From assembly GCF_016887965.1 (NCBI RefSeq), contig NZ_JAFDVD010000012.1, forward strand, positions 124,001 to 188,000: DNA of 64,000 nucleotides. The letters are read 5' to 3'. Origin of the DNA: Phycicoccus sonneratiae. GTDB taxonomy: Bacteria; Actinomycetota; Actinomycetes; Actinomycetales; Dermatophilaceae. Positions within the stretch are counted from its first letter, which is position 1. Each line of letters begins with the position of its first letter. This document shows, piece after piece, positions 24,888 to 32,957 of the stretch. The translations under genes were made by a program, and so were the position numbers. The notes below the pieces were generated by a model that ran no database searches, was not told the DNA's origin, and saw only the letters and a list, made by a program, of their open reading frames with translations.

Positions 24888-25696
24888 CAGATCTCCTTGA
24901 GGACGGGCCGCTCGAGCCGGCGGAAGACCGCCACGCCGACGAAGAGCAGGACGACCGAGACGACGACCGAGGTGCCGATCGCGCCCCAGACGATCGGGTA
25001 CCTGTCGTGGCGGAAGAAGCCGGCACGCATCAGCTCGAGGATGCCGGTCATCGGGTTGAGCCAGAAGATCTTGTCGTACGGCGCGTCGACGAGGTGCGTC
25101 GTGTAGATGACCGGGGTGGCGTAGAAGAGCATCCGCAGGACGATGCGCACGACCCGCTGCATGTCGGTGACGAGGACCGTGACCGGCGCGAGGATGAGCC
25201 CCAGCCCGAGCAGCGCGACGGCCTGGAGGACGAGCGCGAGCGGGAAGAGCACGAGCCACCCGTTGAGGTGCGCGTGCCCGCGCACGAGGTAGAAGACGAG
25301 GAAGACGAGCAGCACGGGCAGGGAGAGGACGAACTCGACGCCTTTGCTCGCGATGACCCGCACGACCCAGATCTCGCGCGGCAGGTTCGTCGAGCGGACG
25401 AGCTTGGCCTCGGAGATCAGCGCCCTGCTGGTGTCGGTGAGCGAGGCGGAGAACCACTGCCAGCTGAGCAGGCCGATGACGAGGAAGAGGAAGTACGGCT
25501 GGTGCCCGAGGTCGCCCCGCTTGAGGATGAGGACGAAGACCACGTAGTAGATGAGCGACATGAGCAGCGGGTCGAGGACCGTCCAGACGTACCCGAGGGC
25601 GCTCTGCGCGTAGCGGACCCGCAGGTCACGGGTCACGAGGGTCGACAGGACGCCACGACGGGCCCACAGCGCGCGCGTGCGGCGGACGAGTTCCAT
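24887..25696 (-). CDS. ABC transporter permease for polysaccharide/teichoic acid export (TagG type)
   Basis: 269 aa with six hydrophobic helices, ABC-2 type. LVTRDLRVRYAQSALGYVWTVLDP is the classic N-terminal signature of Wzm/TagG permeases. RSTNLPREIWVVRVI and the C-terminal FWLNPMTGILELMRAGF also match. The ATG at 25696 has GAGGAGCC upstream, and a minus-strand TAGCGT box lies at 25736-25741. The longer frame to 25870 lacks these signals. Confidence 0.87.
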   Translation of the reverse strand: MELVRRTRALWARRGVLSTLVTRDLRVRYAQSALGYVWTVLDPLLMSLIYYVVFVLILKRGDLGHQPYFLFLVIGLLSWQWFSASLTDTSRALISEAKLVRSTNLPREIWVVRVIASKGVEFVLSLPVLLVFLVFYLVRGHAHLNGWLVLFPLALVLQAVALLGLGLILAPVTVLVTDMQRVVRIVLRMLFYATPVIYTTHLVDAPYDKIFWLNPMTGILELMRAGFFRHDRYPIVWGAIGTSVVVSVVLLFVGVAVFRRLERPVLKEI

Positions 25697-25838
25697 GGCT
25701 CCTCGGGTGGTCGGTGGCCGGCTGCCAGCGGTACACGCTACCCGGCGGGGGGCCCGCGCCCGTGACGGACCGGCGGCGCGCTCCCGTCTACGATCGACAT
25801 CGGCTTCCCGTCCGTCCCCGCCGAGAGGTGCCCGCCGC
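25697..25838. promoter_or_regulatory. Divergent promoter region between the exporter and phosphotransferase genes
   Basis: 142 bp. Minus-strand TAGCGT (25736-25741) would serve the exporter. Plus-strand TACGAT (25788-25793) would serve the phosphotransferase pair at 25839. Both leave untranslated leaders with ribosome binding sites, unlike most promoters in this window. Confidence 0.45.
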
Positions 25839-27629
25839 ATGCAGTCCCTGCGCGACCCCGCCGTCCGCACCGCCGCCCTCGGTGCCCTCGGGTGGTTCGT
25901 CGCCGTCGGGCTCGCCGTCGTCGCAGCCGTCCTCGGCCTGCCGTGGCTCGGCTTCGTCGCCGTGGCCCTCTTCTACGCCGGCGAGGCGGCGCTCGCGGCC
26001 GGCGACCCGCGCGTCGACCTCTGGCTCGGCGAGCGCGAGATGGCGCCGCTCCAGCGGGCGATGCTCCGCGACGCGGTCTCGGTGCTGGCCTGGCTGCTCA
26101 CCGTCGAGCCGGCGATCCGGCTCGTCGTCCCCGTCGTCGTCACCGTCCTCGCCGTGCCGGCCGCCCACCTCGGGTACCGGGTGCTCACGGCGCACCACGC
26201 GTCGGTGCGCCGCGGCCGGCTGGCCTGGCAGCGCCTCGACGTCGAGGGCGAGCTCGAGGGCCCGCTGCGGCTGCCGCCGATCCTCCCCGTCGTCGGCCCG
26301 TTCAGCGGCCGGCTCGTCCTGCTCCTCTGCGACGTGTTCGTCGTCGTCGGGCTGTGGGCCGTCGTCGCGGGCGCGGGGTCGGTGGTCCTCGCCGTCGGGG
26401 CCGCGCTCACCCTCCTCGCCCTCGCCGCCTGCATCCTGGCCGGCGTGCGTCGCAGCGCGGTCGTCCGCCACCTGCCCTCGGCGACCGAGGACAACGAGCG
26501 GCTGCGCCGGGCGGTCGAGGACTTCGCCCCCGAGGTCGTCGTGTACTTCAGCGGCCCGATCGGCACCACCTACCAGCTCAACGTGTGGCTCGAGGCCCTC
26601 GAGCGCGTCCGCCGCCGGACCCTGCTCGTCGTCCGCGAGCGCCACCACCTCGACGACCTCCTGCCGACGACGCTGCCCCTCGTCATCGCACCGAGCGCCG
26701 TGCACGTCGAGTTCGTCCACACCGACTCCGTGCTCGTCGCGCTCTACCCGACGACGGTCATCCGCAACAACCACATGATCCGGCTGCCCGGCGTCCGGCA
26801 CGTGTTCATCAACCACGGCGACGGCGACAAGGCGGTCACGTACAGCCCGCTGCACCGGGTCTTCGACGAGATCTGGGTCGCCGGGCGCGCGGCGTGCGAC
26901 CGGTACCTCACGAAGGGCGAGGGGGTGCGCCTCGACCAGCTCGTCGTCGTCGGTCGCCCGCAGCTCGCGCACGTCGGACTGCGGTCCGGCGCACCGGTGG
27001 AGCAGCCCCCGACCGTCCTCTACGCCCCGACGTGGGAAGGCAACTTCGACGACGTCGACTACTCCTCGGTCGCCTCGATGGGCGTCGGGCTGGTCCGCGA
27101 GCTGCTGCGCGCCGAGCCGCCCGTCCGGGTCCTCTTCAAGCCGCACCCGGCCACCGGCAACCGGCGCTCGGACGCCGCGGGCGCGCTCGCCGAGGTCACC
27201 GAGATGGTCCGCCGCTCGCCGCGCGGCACGCTCGTCGCCCCGGGCCCGGACGCCCTCTACGACGCCTTCAACGCCTGCGACGTCCTCGTCGCCGACGTCT
27301 CGAGCGTCGTCGCCGACTTCCTCGCCTCCCGCAAGCCGTACGTCGTGACGAACCCGCGGCGCCGCGACACCGCGGCGATGCAGCGCGACTTCCCCTCGAC
27401 CTCGGGCGGCCCGGTCCTCTCTCCCGGCGACCGCGTCGTCGACCTCGTCCGCGAGGCCGTGACGACGGACCCGTACCGCGAGCGCCGCGAACGGCTCGCG
27501 GAGTACTTCCTCGGGGAACCGTCCCCGGACCCGATCGGCCGCTTCGCCGACGAGGTCGAGGCCGCGTGCCTGCGGGCCGCCGAGCGCCACGACCACGTCC
27601 TCGAGACGAACCGGGAGGCCCCCCGGTGA
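25839..27629 (+). CDS. Membrane-anchored CDP-glycerol/ribitol phosphotransferase
   Basis: 596 aa. The first 220 residues contain about five or six hydrophobic helices. The rest is a CDP-polyol phosphotransferase (Glyphos_transf, TagF/TarL-like) domain. Diagnostic motifs are HVFINHGDGDKAVTY, VLYAPTWEGNFDDVDYSS, RVLFKPHPATGN and DVLVADVSSVVADFLAS. TagF-type polymerases are normally peripheral, so the built-in membrane region is unusual. AGAGGTG lies upstream of the ATG. Its stop overlaps the start of its paralogue by GTGA. It probably polymerises or primes polyol-phosphate chains. Confidence 0.83.
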   Translation: MQSLRDPAVRTAALGALGWFVAVGLAVVAAVLGLPWLGFVAVALFYAGEAALAAGDPRVDLWLGEREMAPLQRAMLRDAVSVLAWLLTVEPAIRLVVPVVVTVLAVPAAHLGYRVLTAHHASVRRGRLAWQRLDVEGELEGPLRLPPILPVVGPFSGRLVLLLCDVFVVVGLWAVVAGAGSVVLAVGAALTLLALAACILAGVRRSAVVRHLPSATEDNERLRRAVEDFAPEVVVYFSGPIGTTYQLNVWLEALERVRRRTLLVVRERHHLDDLLPTTLPLVIAPSAVHVEFVHTDSVLVALYPTTVIRNNHMIRLPGVRHVFINHGDGDKAVTYSPLHRVFDEIWVAGRAACDRYLTKGEGVRLDQLVVVGRPQLAHVGLRSGAPVEQPPTVLYAPTWEGNFDDVDYSSVASMGVGLVRELLRAEPPVRVLFKPHPATGNRRSDAAGALAEVTEMVRRSPRGTLVAPGPDALYDAFNACDVLVADVSSVVADFLASRKPYVVTNPRRRDTAAMQRDFPSTSGGPVLSPGDRVVDLVREAVTTDPYRERRERLAEYFLGEPSPDPIGRFADEVEAACLRAAERHDHVLETNREAPR

Positions 27630-29428
27630 GGCGCGACGTCCTGCCCGTCCTCGGGGTCACCGGCGTCGGCCTGGCCCTCGGCCTGCTCGCGGTGCTCCTC
27701 TCCGGCACCACCTCGGTCGCCGGGCCGCTGCTCGCGCTGGCCGCGCTCATCGCGGTGCTCGCCGAGGTCCTCCTCGAGCGCAGCCCCCGCGTCGCCCGGT
27801 CGCTGGAGTCCGCTCAGGTCGGCGCCACCGTGCGGGCCGGGGCGCGTGACGCGCTGCTCGTCGGCTTCGCCGCCTCGTGGCTGCGCGACGACCGCTCCGC
27901 CTTCCTCGTCGTCGCCGGCGCGGTCGGCCTCGTCTGGCTGCTGCGTGGCGGCACCGAGGTGCTCCGGCACGACACCGTCCTGCGGCGCGAGGTGCGCGTG
28001 TCGTGGCGCAACCTCGACGTGCCGGCGGCCGGGGTGTCCCGCCCGCTCGCCCCGCGCCTGCTCGCCCGGCGCGACGTCGCCCTCTCCGTCGTCCTCCTCG
28101 TGCTCTCGGTCATCGCGGCGGCCCGCGAGCTCGGCGCCCCGGACGCGGTGCTGTGGACCGGTGCCGCGGTGGCCGTCGCCGTCGCCGCCGGGCTCGCCGC
28201 CCTGGCCGCCCTCGACGCCCTCCGCGTGCGCCGCGAGCCCGGCCCCGAGCGGCTGGCCTCCCTCGTCGGCGAGCGCCTCGCCGCCCTCGAGGCCGAGGTC
28301 GTCCTCTACTACAGCCGCCCCGAGGCGATCGGCTACATCGCCAACGTCTGGATGCCGGTGCTCGAGCAGCTCGACCGCTCGGTCGTCGTCATCGCCCGCG
28401 AGCAGTACAACGCCGACCTCGTCGAGACCTCGACGATCCCCGTCGTCTGCGTCACGAACGCCACCGACATCGAGCGCGTCGTCCCGCCGTCGGTGCGCCT
28501 CGCGATGTACCCCTCGAACGTCGCGAAGAACAACCACCTCATCCGGATGCCCGGCATCGTCGACGTCTTCATCGGGCACGGCGACAGCGACAAGGGCGGG
28601 AGCGCGACGACCCTCACCCGCATCTTCGACGAGGCCTGGGTCAGCGGACCGGCGGCCCGCGAGCGGTACCACGTCGAGCAGGTCGGGGTCCGCGACGACC
28701 AGATCCGCGAGATCGGGCGTCCGCAGCTCGCCGAGATCGAGCGGGTCGTGGCCCGCGAGGCCGTCGCCGACGAACCCGTCCTCGAGGACGTGCCCGACGA
28801 CGTGACGACCGTGCTCTACGCCCCGACCCGTGAGGGCTTCTTCGCCACCTGGCAGTACTCGTCGATCCTCGCCCAGGGCGCCACGATCCTCGAGAGCCTG
28901 CTCGCGATGCCGCGGGTGCGCGTGCTCTTCAAGCCCCACCCGGGCACCGGCACCGACGACCCGGCGTTCGGCGCCGAGGTCGAGCGCCTGCTCGCGCTCG
29001 TGCGGGCGGCTGGCGAGCCGCACGAGGTCGTCGAGTCCACCGAGGGGCTCTACACCGCGTTCAACCGGGCCGACGTGCTCGTCAGCGACATCTCGAGCGT
29101 CATCACCGACTTCCTCGCCTCCGGCAAGCCGTACGTCGTCACCGACCCGAGCGACGGCGACGTCGACGAGTTCCGCGCCGCGTTCCCGTCGGCCGCGGGC
29201 GCGTGGGTGCTGGCCGGCGACGGGTCGGGTGTCGTCGAGGCCGTCGAGGACGCGCGCGGCCCCGACCGCCACGCGAGCGAGCGCGCCCGCACGGCCGTGC
29301 ACCTGCTCGGCGAGAGCACGGCCGACCCGGTGGCCCGGTTCGACGCCGCCATCGACGAGGCCGTCGTCGCCGTCGCCGAGCGACAGCGACTCACCTCCGA
29401 GGAGGCCTCGGCGGCCGGACGCCCCTGA
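27626..29428 (+). CDS. Second membrane-anchored CDP-glycerol/ribitol phosphotransferase
   Basis: 600 aa, a diverged tandem paralogue of the preceding protein. An N-terminal membrane region of about 200 residues precedes the phosphotransferase domain with DVFIGHGDSDKGGSATT, VLYAPTREGFFATWQYSS, RVLFKPHPGTGTD and DVLVSDISSVITDFLAS. Here HGDSDK differs from HGDGDK of the first copy, which may reflect a different role (primase versus polymerase, or glycerol versus ribitol). Coupled by a GTGA overlap. The gene meets the TarS-like gene tail-to-tail with 3 bp between stops. Confidence 0.83.
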   Translation: MRRDVLPVLGVTGVGLALGLLAVLLSGTTSVAGPLLALAALIAVLAEVLLERSPRVARSLESAQVGATVRAGARDALLVGFAASWLRDDRSAFLVVAGAVGLVWLLRGGTEVLRHDTVLRREVRVSWRNLDVPAAGVSRPLAPRLLARRDVALSVVLLVLSVIAAARELGAPDAVLWTGAAVAVAVAAGLAALAALDALRVRREPGPERLASLVGERLAALEAEVVLYYSRPEAIGYIANVWMPVLEQLDRSVVVIAREQYNADLVETSTIPVVCVTNATDIERVVPPSVRLAMYPSNVAKNNHLIRMPGIVDVFIGHGDSDKGGSATTLTRIFDEAWVSGPAARERYHVEQVGVRDDQIREIGRPQLAEIERVVAREAVADEPVLEDVPDDVTTVLYAPTREGFFATWQYSSILAQGATILESLLAMPRVRVLFKPHPGTGTDDPAFGAEVERLLALVRAAGEPHEVVESTEGLYTAFNRADVLVSDISSVITDFLASGKPYVVTDPSDGDVDEFRAAFPSAAGAWVLAGDGSGVVEAVEDARGPDRHASERARTAVHLLGESTADPVARFDAAIDEAVVAVAERQRLTSEEASAAGRP

Positions 29429-29431
29429 GCG

Positions 29432-31348
29432 TCAGCGCCCGAGGGCGCGCTTGAGCCGCGAGAGCGCCCGGCGCCACGCCGGCCGCCCGGTCGGCCGGGC
29501 GGCCGGCGTCGCGGCGGCGGGGGCCTGGACGGTGACCCGTCCGCGACCGTCGACGGCGAGGGTCGTCTCGAGGACGACCTCGGCACCGCCGAACCCGACG
29601 ACGAGACGGTGCGTCCCGGTCGGCAGCGCCGGACCGGTGGCCCGCAGCCGTCCGTCGGCGCCCGCGGCGCTGGTCCAGCCCTCCCCCGCGGACCCGCGGG
29701 GTCGCAGGGTCGGCCCGGGGCCCGACGCGGCGGCCAGGACGACCTCCGTGGGCGTCGCGGACGCGACCCGCAGCAGGCGGACCCGCTCGCGCAGGCCGCC
29801 CTCGCCGGGCGCGACGTCGAGGCTGAGGTTGCCGTGCGGGTCGGTGTCGTACGCGAGCACGACCCGGCCCGAGGAGTCGGTGGACGGACCGGCCGCGACG
29901 AGCCCGCCGGCGCGGTCGGCGCCGAGCCGCTGGCTGCGCGCCCAGGCGAAGGCCCCGACCCGGACGTAGAGGTCCTGGACCCCGTCGCGCAGCGGGTGCC
30001 CGAGCGCGGCCGTCGCGGCGTCGAGGAGGACGCTGCCGCGCAGCACGACCTCGGGGCCGGACGGGCCGTCCTCGATGCCGCCGGTGAGCCGGGGCCCGAC
30101 GAACCACTCGTCGAGGGAGGACCGGTGCTTGACGACGACGTCGCCCGCGATGGTGTCGAGCTGGTCGTCGACCCGGCGCTCGTCGTCGGTGGGGAGCGAC
30201 CCGACGACCGAGCGCGGCAGGGCCAGCCGGTCGCCGACGCGGTCGAGGACGAGCGGGTCGCCGCGGAAGGTCCAGCGGACCTCGACGTCGATGCGCTGCG
30301 CGCTGCCCTCGACCCGCTGGTCGACGAGCATGGCGACGGCCTTGACGGCGTTGTAGCGGCGGGCGAGGTCGCGGACGTCGTCGCGCGTGCCGCGCCGGAC
30401 GACACCGGTGCGCGAGCGCATCGCCGCCCCCATCCCGGCGGCGACCGAGTCGGCGAACCGGCCGTCGAGGAGGCCCCGGACCTCGCGCAGCAGCGCGTCG
30501 AGGTACTCGTCGTCGTGCCTGAGCGCCTTCTTGCCCCCGAGCCGGCCGAGCAGCTCGACCCGCAGGAAGCGCCGGTAGAAGTCGTCGCGCTCGCGGCCCG
30601 GCGGCACGTGGGCGTCGACGACGTCGAGGACCTCGGCGAGGTTGGCGTAGTAGACGGCCGGGTCGAACCGCTTGGAGCCGGCGTTGCCGCCGTCGGGCCG
30701 GCGCAGGTACCGGTAGCAGACCCGGTCCGAGACGATGGTCGCCGCACCGGCCGCGAAGTAGGCCTGGGCCATGAACAGCTGGTCCTCGAGCCGGCGCGGG
30801 CCCTCGGGGTAGCGGATGCCGTGCTCGCGCAGGAAGTCGCGGCGGAAGGCCTTGTGCGGCGTCAGGCTCTCCATGAGCGGCGCGTCGTGCACGGTGCACG
30901 AGGGCCGGTCCTCGCGGTAGACCTCGTGGTTGACGCCGCGGAAGTCGCTGATGACCTTGCCGATGACGACGTCGCTGCCGTGGGCGGCGCCGACCGAGGT
31001 CATCCGCTCGAGGGCGTCGGGCTCGACCCGGTCGTCCTGGTCGACGTACATGACGTACTCGCCGCGCGCCTCGTCGGTACCGATGTTGCGCGGCTTGCCC
31101 GGCCAGCCCGAGTTGGGGATCGGGATGACCCGGACGTTGGCGTGCGCGGCCTCGAAGGCCCGGGCCCGCTCGAGCGTGTCGTCGGTGGAGCCGTCGTCGA
31201 CGAGGAGGATCTCGAGGTCCTCCGGCGCCATCGTCTGGGCCGCGAGCGACTCGAGGCACGGGTCGAGGTACTCGCCCGGGTTGTAGAGGGGGACGACGAC
31301 GGTGACCCTGGGCCGCGGGCCGGCGGTGCCGGGCGTGGTCGTGCTCAT
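29432..31348 (-). CDS. TarS/TarP-like poly(ribitol-phosphate) glycosyltransferase
   Basis: 638 aa. The GT2 domain (about 14-330) has VVPLYNPGEYLDPCL, LLVDDGSTDDT, NSGWPGKPRNIG and MYVDQDDRVEPD. The later block GPRRLEDQLFMAQAYFAAGA matches the catalytic acid region of S. aureus TarS. The NSGxPGKPRN motif is particularly characteristic. The C-terminal 300 residues are beta-rich, like the tandem C-terminal domains of TarS. It would add a sugar to ribitol-phosphate chains. It is coupled (ATGA) to the upstream CDP-ribitol synthase, which supports that assignment. Confidence 0.75.
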   Translation of the reverse strand: MSTTTPGTAGPRPRVTVVVPLYNPGEYLDPCLESLAAQTMAPEDLEILLVDDGSTDDTLERARAFEAAHANVRVIPIPNSGWPGKPRNIGTDEARGEYVMYVDQDDRVEPDALERMTSVGAAHGSDVVIGKVISDFRGVNHEVYREDRPSCTVHDAPLMESLTPHKAFRRDFLREHGIRYPEGPRRLEDQLFMAQAYFAAGAATIVSDRVCYRYLRRPDGGNAGSKRFDPAVYYANLAEVLDVVDAHVPPGRERDDFYRRFLRVELLGRLGGKKALRHDDEYLDALLREVRGLLDGRFADSVAAGMGAAMRSRTGVVRRGTRDDVRDLARRYNAVKAVAMLVDQRVEGSAQRIDVEVRWTFRGDPLVLDRVGDRLALPRSVVGSLPTDDERRVDDQLDTIAGDVVVKHRSSLDEWFVGPRLTGGIEDGPSGPEVVLRGSVLLDAATAALGHPLRDGVQDLYVRVGAFAWARSQRLGADRAGGLVAAGPSTDSSGRVVLAYDTDPHGNLSLDVAPGEGGLRERVRLLRVASATPTEVVLAAASGPGPTLRPRGSAGEGWTSAAGADGRLRATGPALPTGTHRLVVGFGGAEVVLETTLAVDGRGRVTVQAPAAATPAARPTGRPAWRRALSRLKRALGR

Positions 31349-32829
31349 CGGTCGGCCGCCGCGTCGGCGCCCTCGGGCATCTCGTCGTGCGGCTCGGTCT
31401 GGTGCATGTCGTCGGCGACCTGCGCGGAGAGCTCGTGGCTCGCGAACGGGTCGGCGCGCCGGACGTCGATGACGTAGCCGGTCTGCGGGGAGAGCATGAC
31501 CCGCAGGGCCGCCCGCGCGACCGTCCGCGAGTCGAGGAGGGTGTCGGGCGACTCCGCGCCGAAGGCCTTGGTGCGCATGGGAGTCCCCGTGCGCTCCGGG
31601 TTGACGCAGTTGACGCGGACGCCCTCCTTGGCCCACTCGTCGGCGAGCGCCTGGGTGAGGTTGACCGTCGCCGCCTTCGCCGAGGAGTAGAGGCTGTAGC
31701 CGGAGCGACCGCGGGTGTACGAGCTGGACGTGAAGAGCAGCAGCGACCCGGAGGTCTCGCGCAGCCAGGGGTAGAACTCCTGGGCGATGAGGATCGGCGC
31801 GATGTAGTTGATCTCGGTGGCGGCGTAGATCGTGTCCTCGCTCGTCTCCTCGAGCGTGCCGCGCGGGAGGACGCCCGCGGTGTTGACGACGAAGTCGACG
31901 CGCCCGGTCTCCTCGAGGACCTCCTCGCGCGCCCGCCGGATGTCGGAGCGGCGCTCGACGTGCGTGCGCGTCGAGGAGCGGCTGAACGAGCGGACCGTGG
32001 CCCCGAGCTCGGTGGCCAGCTCGACGATGTCGGCGCCGATGCCGTAGCTGCCGCCGAAGACGACGACCGTGCGCCCCTCGAGCGCGGCCCGCAGCTCGTC
32101 GTCGGTGCGGTCCTGGGGCAGGTCGTGGCTCGTCAGCTGGAAGAGCTTGTCGGCGAGGTAGACGTCGATCGGCTCGGTGACCTTCATGTTCCGCTCGTCG
32201 CCGGCGACGACGTAGATCGGCACGTCCGGCTGGTAGCGCAGGACGACCGTGCAGTCGTCGGTGGCGGTGAAGTCGGGGTCCTGCGCGGCGATCTCGTAGG
32301 CCCGGGAGATGACCGAGCGCCGGAAGCCCTGCGGCGTCTGGCCGCGGCGCAGCATCGCGCGCGGTGGGACGTCGCGGATCACCTCGCGCTCGTCGACCTC
32401 GATGATCGTGTCGGCCGAGGGGATGGCGGTGTCGACGGCCTCGTAGGTGGCCAGGGCCGCGACGCACTCCTCGATGATCCGCTGGCTGAGCAGCGGGCGG
32501 ACGGCGTCGTGGAAGAGGACGTTGCACTCCTCGTCGCCGATCGCCTCGAGGGCCCGCACGGTGGTGCCGTTGCGGGTGTCGGCGCCGGGCAGGACCTTCG
32601 TGACCTTGGCGTACCCGCCGCGGTCGACGAGCTCCTGGACCGGGTCGAGGTGGCCCGGCGTCATCATGACGATGATCTCGTCGACGAGCGGGCTCGCGTC
32701 GAGGGTCTCGATCGTGTGCTCGATGATCGGGCGGCCGGCGATCTTGATCAGCTGCTTGGGGATGCTCAGGCCCACGCGGCTGCCCACTCCACCGGCCAGG
32801 ACGACGGCCACGGTCCGCAGTTCGCTCAC
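31345..32829 (-). CDS. Bifunctional CDP-ribitol synthase: cytidylyltransferase + SDR reductase (Bcs1/TarIJ-like)
   Basis: 494 aa. The N-terminal 235 residues are an IspD/TarI-type cytidylyltransferase (VVLAGGVGSRVGLSIPKQLIKI, LFHDAVRPL, TDDCTVVL). Residues about 255-480 are a short-chain dehydrogenase (VVFGGSYGIGADIV, VVNTAGVL, YSLYSSAKAA with the catalytic Tyr/Lys). This order matches Haemophilus Bcs1, which reduces ribulose-5-phosphate and makes CDP-ribitol. S. aureus splits the functions into TarI and TarJ. GTG at 32829 is chosen because TAGGGT (32837-32842, minus strand) lies 7 nt before it. Confidence 0.85.
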   Translation of the reverse strand: MSELRTVAVVLAGGVGSRVGLSIPKQLIKIAGRPIIEHTIETLDASPLVDEIIVMMTPGHLDPVQELVDRGGYAKVTKVLPGADTRNGTTVRALEAIGDEECNVLFHDAVRPLLSQRIIEECVAALATYEAVDTAIPSADTIIEVDEREVIRDVPPRAMLRRGQTPQGFRRSVISRAYEIAAQDPDFTATDDCTVVLRYQPDVPIYVVAGDERNMKVTEPIDVYLADKLFQLTSHDLPQDRTDDELRAALEGRTVVVFGGSYGIGADIVELATELGATVRSFSRSSTRTHVERRSDIRRAREEVLEETGRVDFVVNTAGVLPRGTLEETSEDTIYAATEINYIAPILIAQEFYPWLRETSGSLLLFTSSSYTRGRSGYSLYSSAKAATVNLTQALADEWAKEGVRVNCVNPERTGTPMRTKAFGAESPDTLLDSRTVARAALRVMLSPQTGYVIDVRRADPFASHELSAQVADDMHQTEPHDEMPEGADAAADR

Positions 32830-32836
32830 CCGGCCG

Positions 32837-32902
32837 ACCCTACCGGGGCCCGTCGCGGCCAGCACCCACGCCCTCGGGCGGCCGAGCGGCCCACCCTAGA
32901 AT
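32837..32902. promoter_or_regulatory. Divergent leaderless promoters: CDP-ribitol synthase and leader ORF/membrane protein
   Basis: Minus-strand TAGGGT (32837-32842) lies 7 nt before the GTG at 32829. Plus-strand TAGAAT (32897-32902) lies 7 nt before the ATG at 32910. Both transcripts should lack 5' leaders. Confidence 0.55.
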
Positions 32903-32909
32903 CCCTGCC

Positions 32910-32957
32910 ATGCGAGACCAGGTGACCCCGCGGCGCTCCACGGGGCCGGTCCCGTGA
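32910..32957 (+). CDS. 15-residue leader peptide coupled to the 644-aa membrane protein
   Basis: The short frame MRDQVTPRRSTGPVP begins 7 nt after a TAGAAT box, so its ATG would be at the 5' end of a leaderless mRNA. Its TGA (32955-32957) overlaps the GTG start (32954) of the next gene as GTGA. The large gene has no good ribosome binding site, so ribosomes would have to arrive through the leader. The peptide has several arginines and prolines but no amino-acid run typical of attenuation. Confidence 0.55.
   Translation: MRDQVTPRRSTGPVP

Noticed and set aside
25892-27625. Upstream part of the 1178-codon plus frame ending at 29428
   Set aside because: It is a frame shadow of the phosphotransferase at 25839. 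The real second gene starts at the GTGA overlap at 27626.
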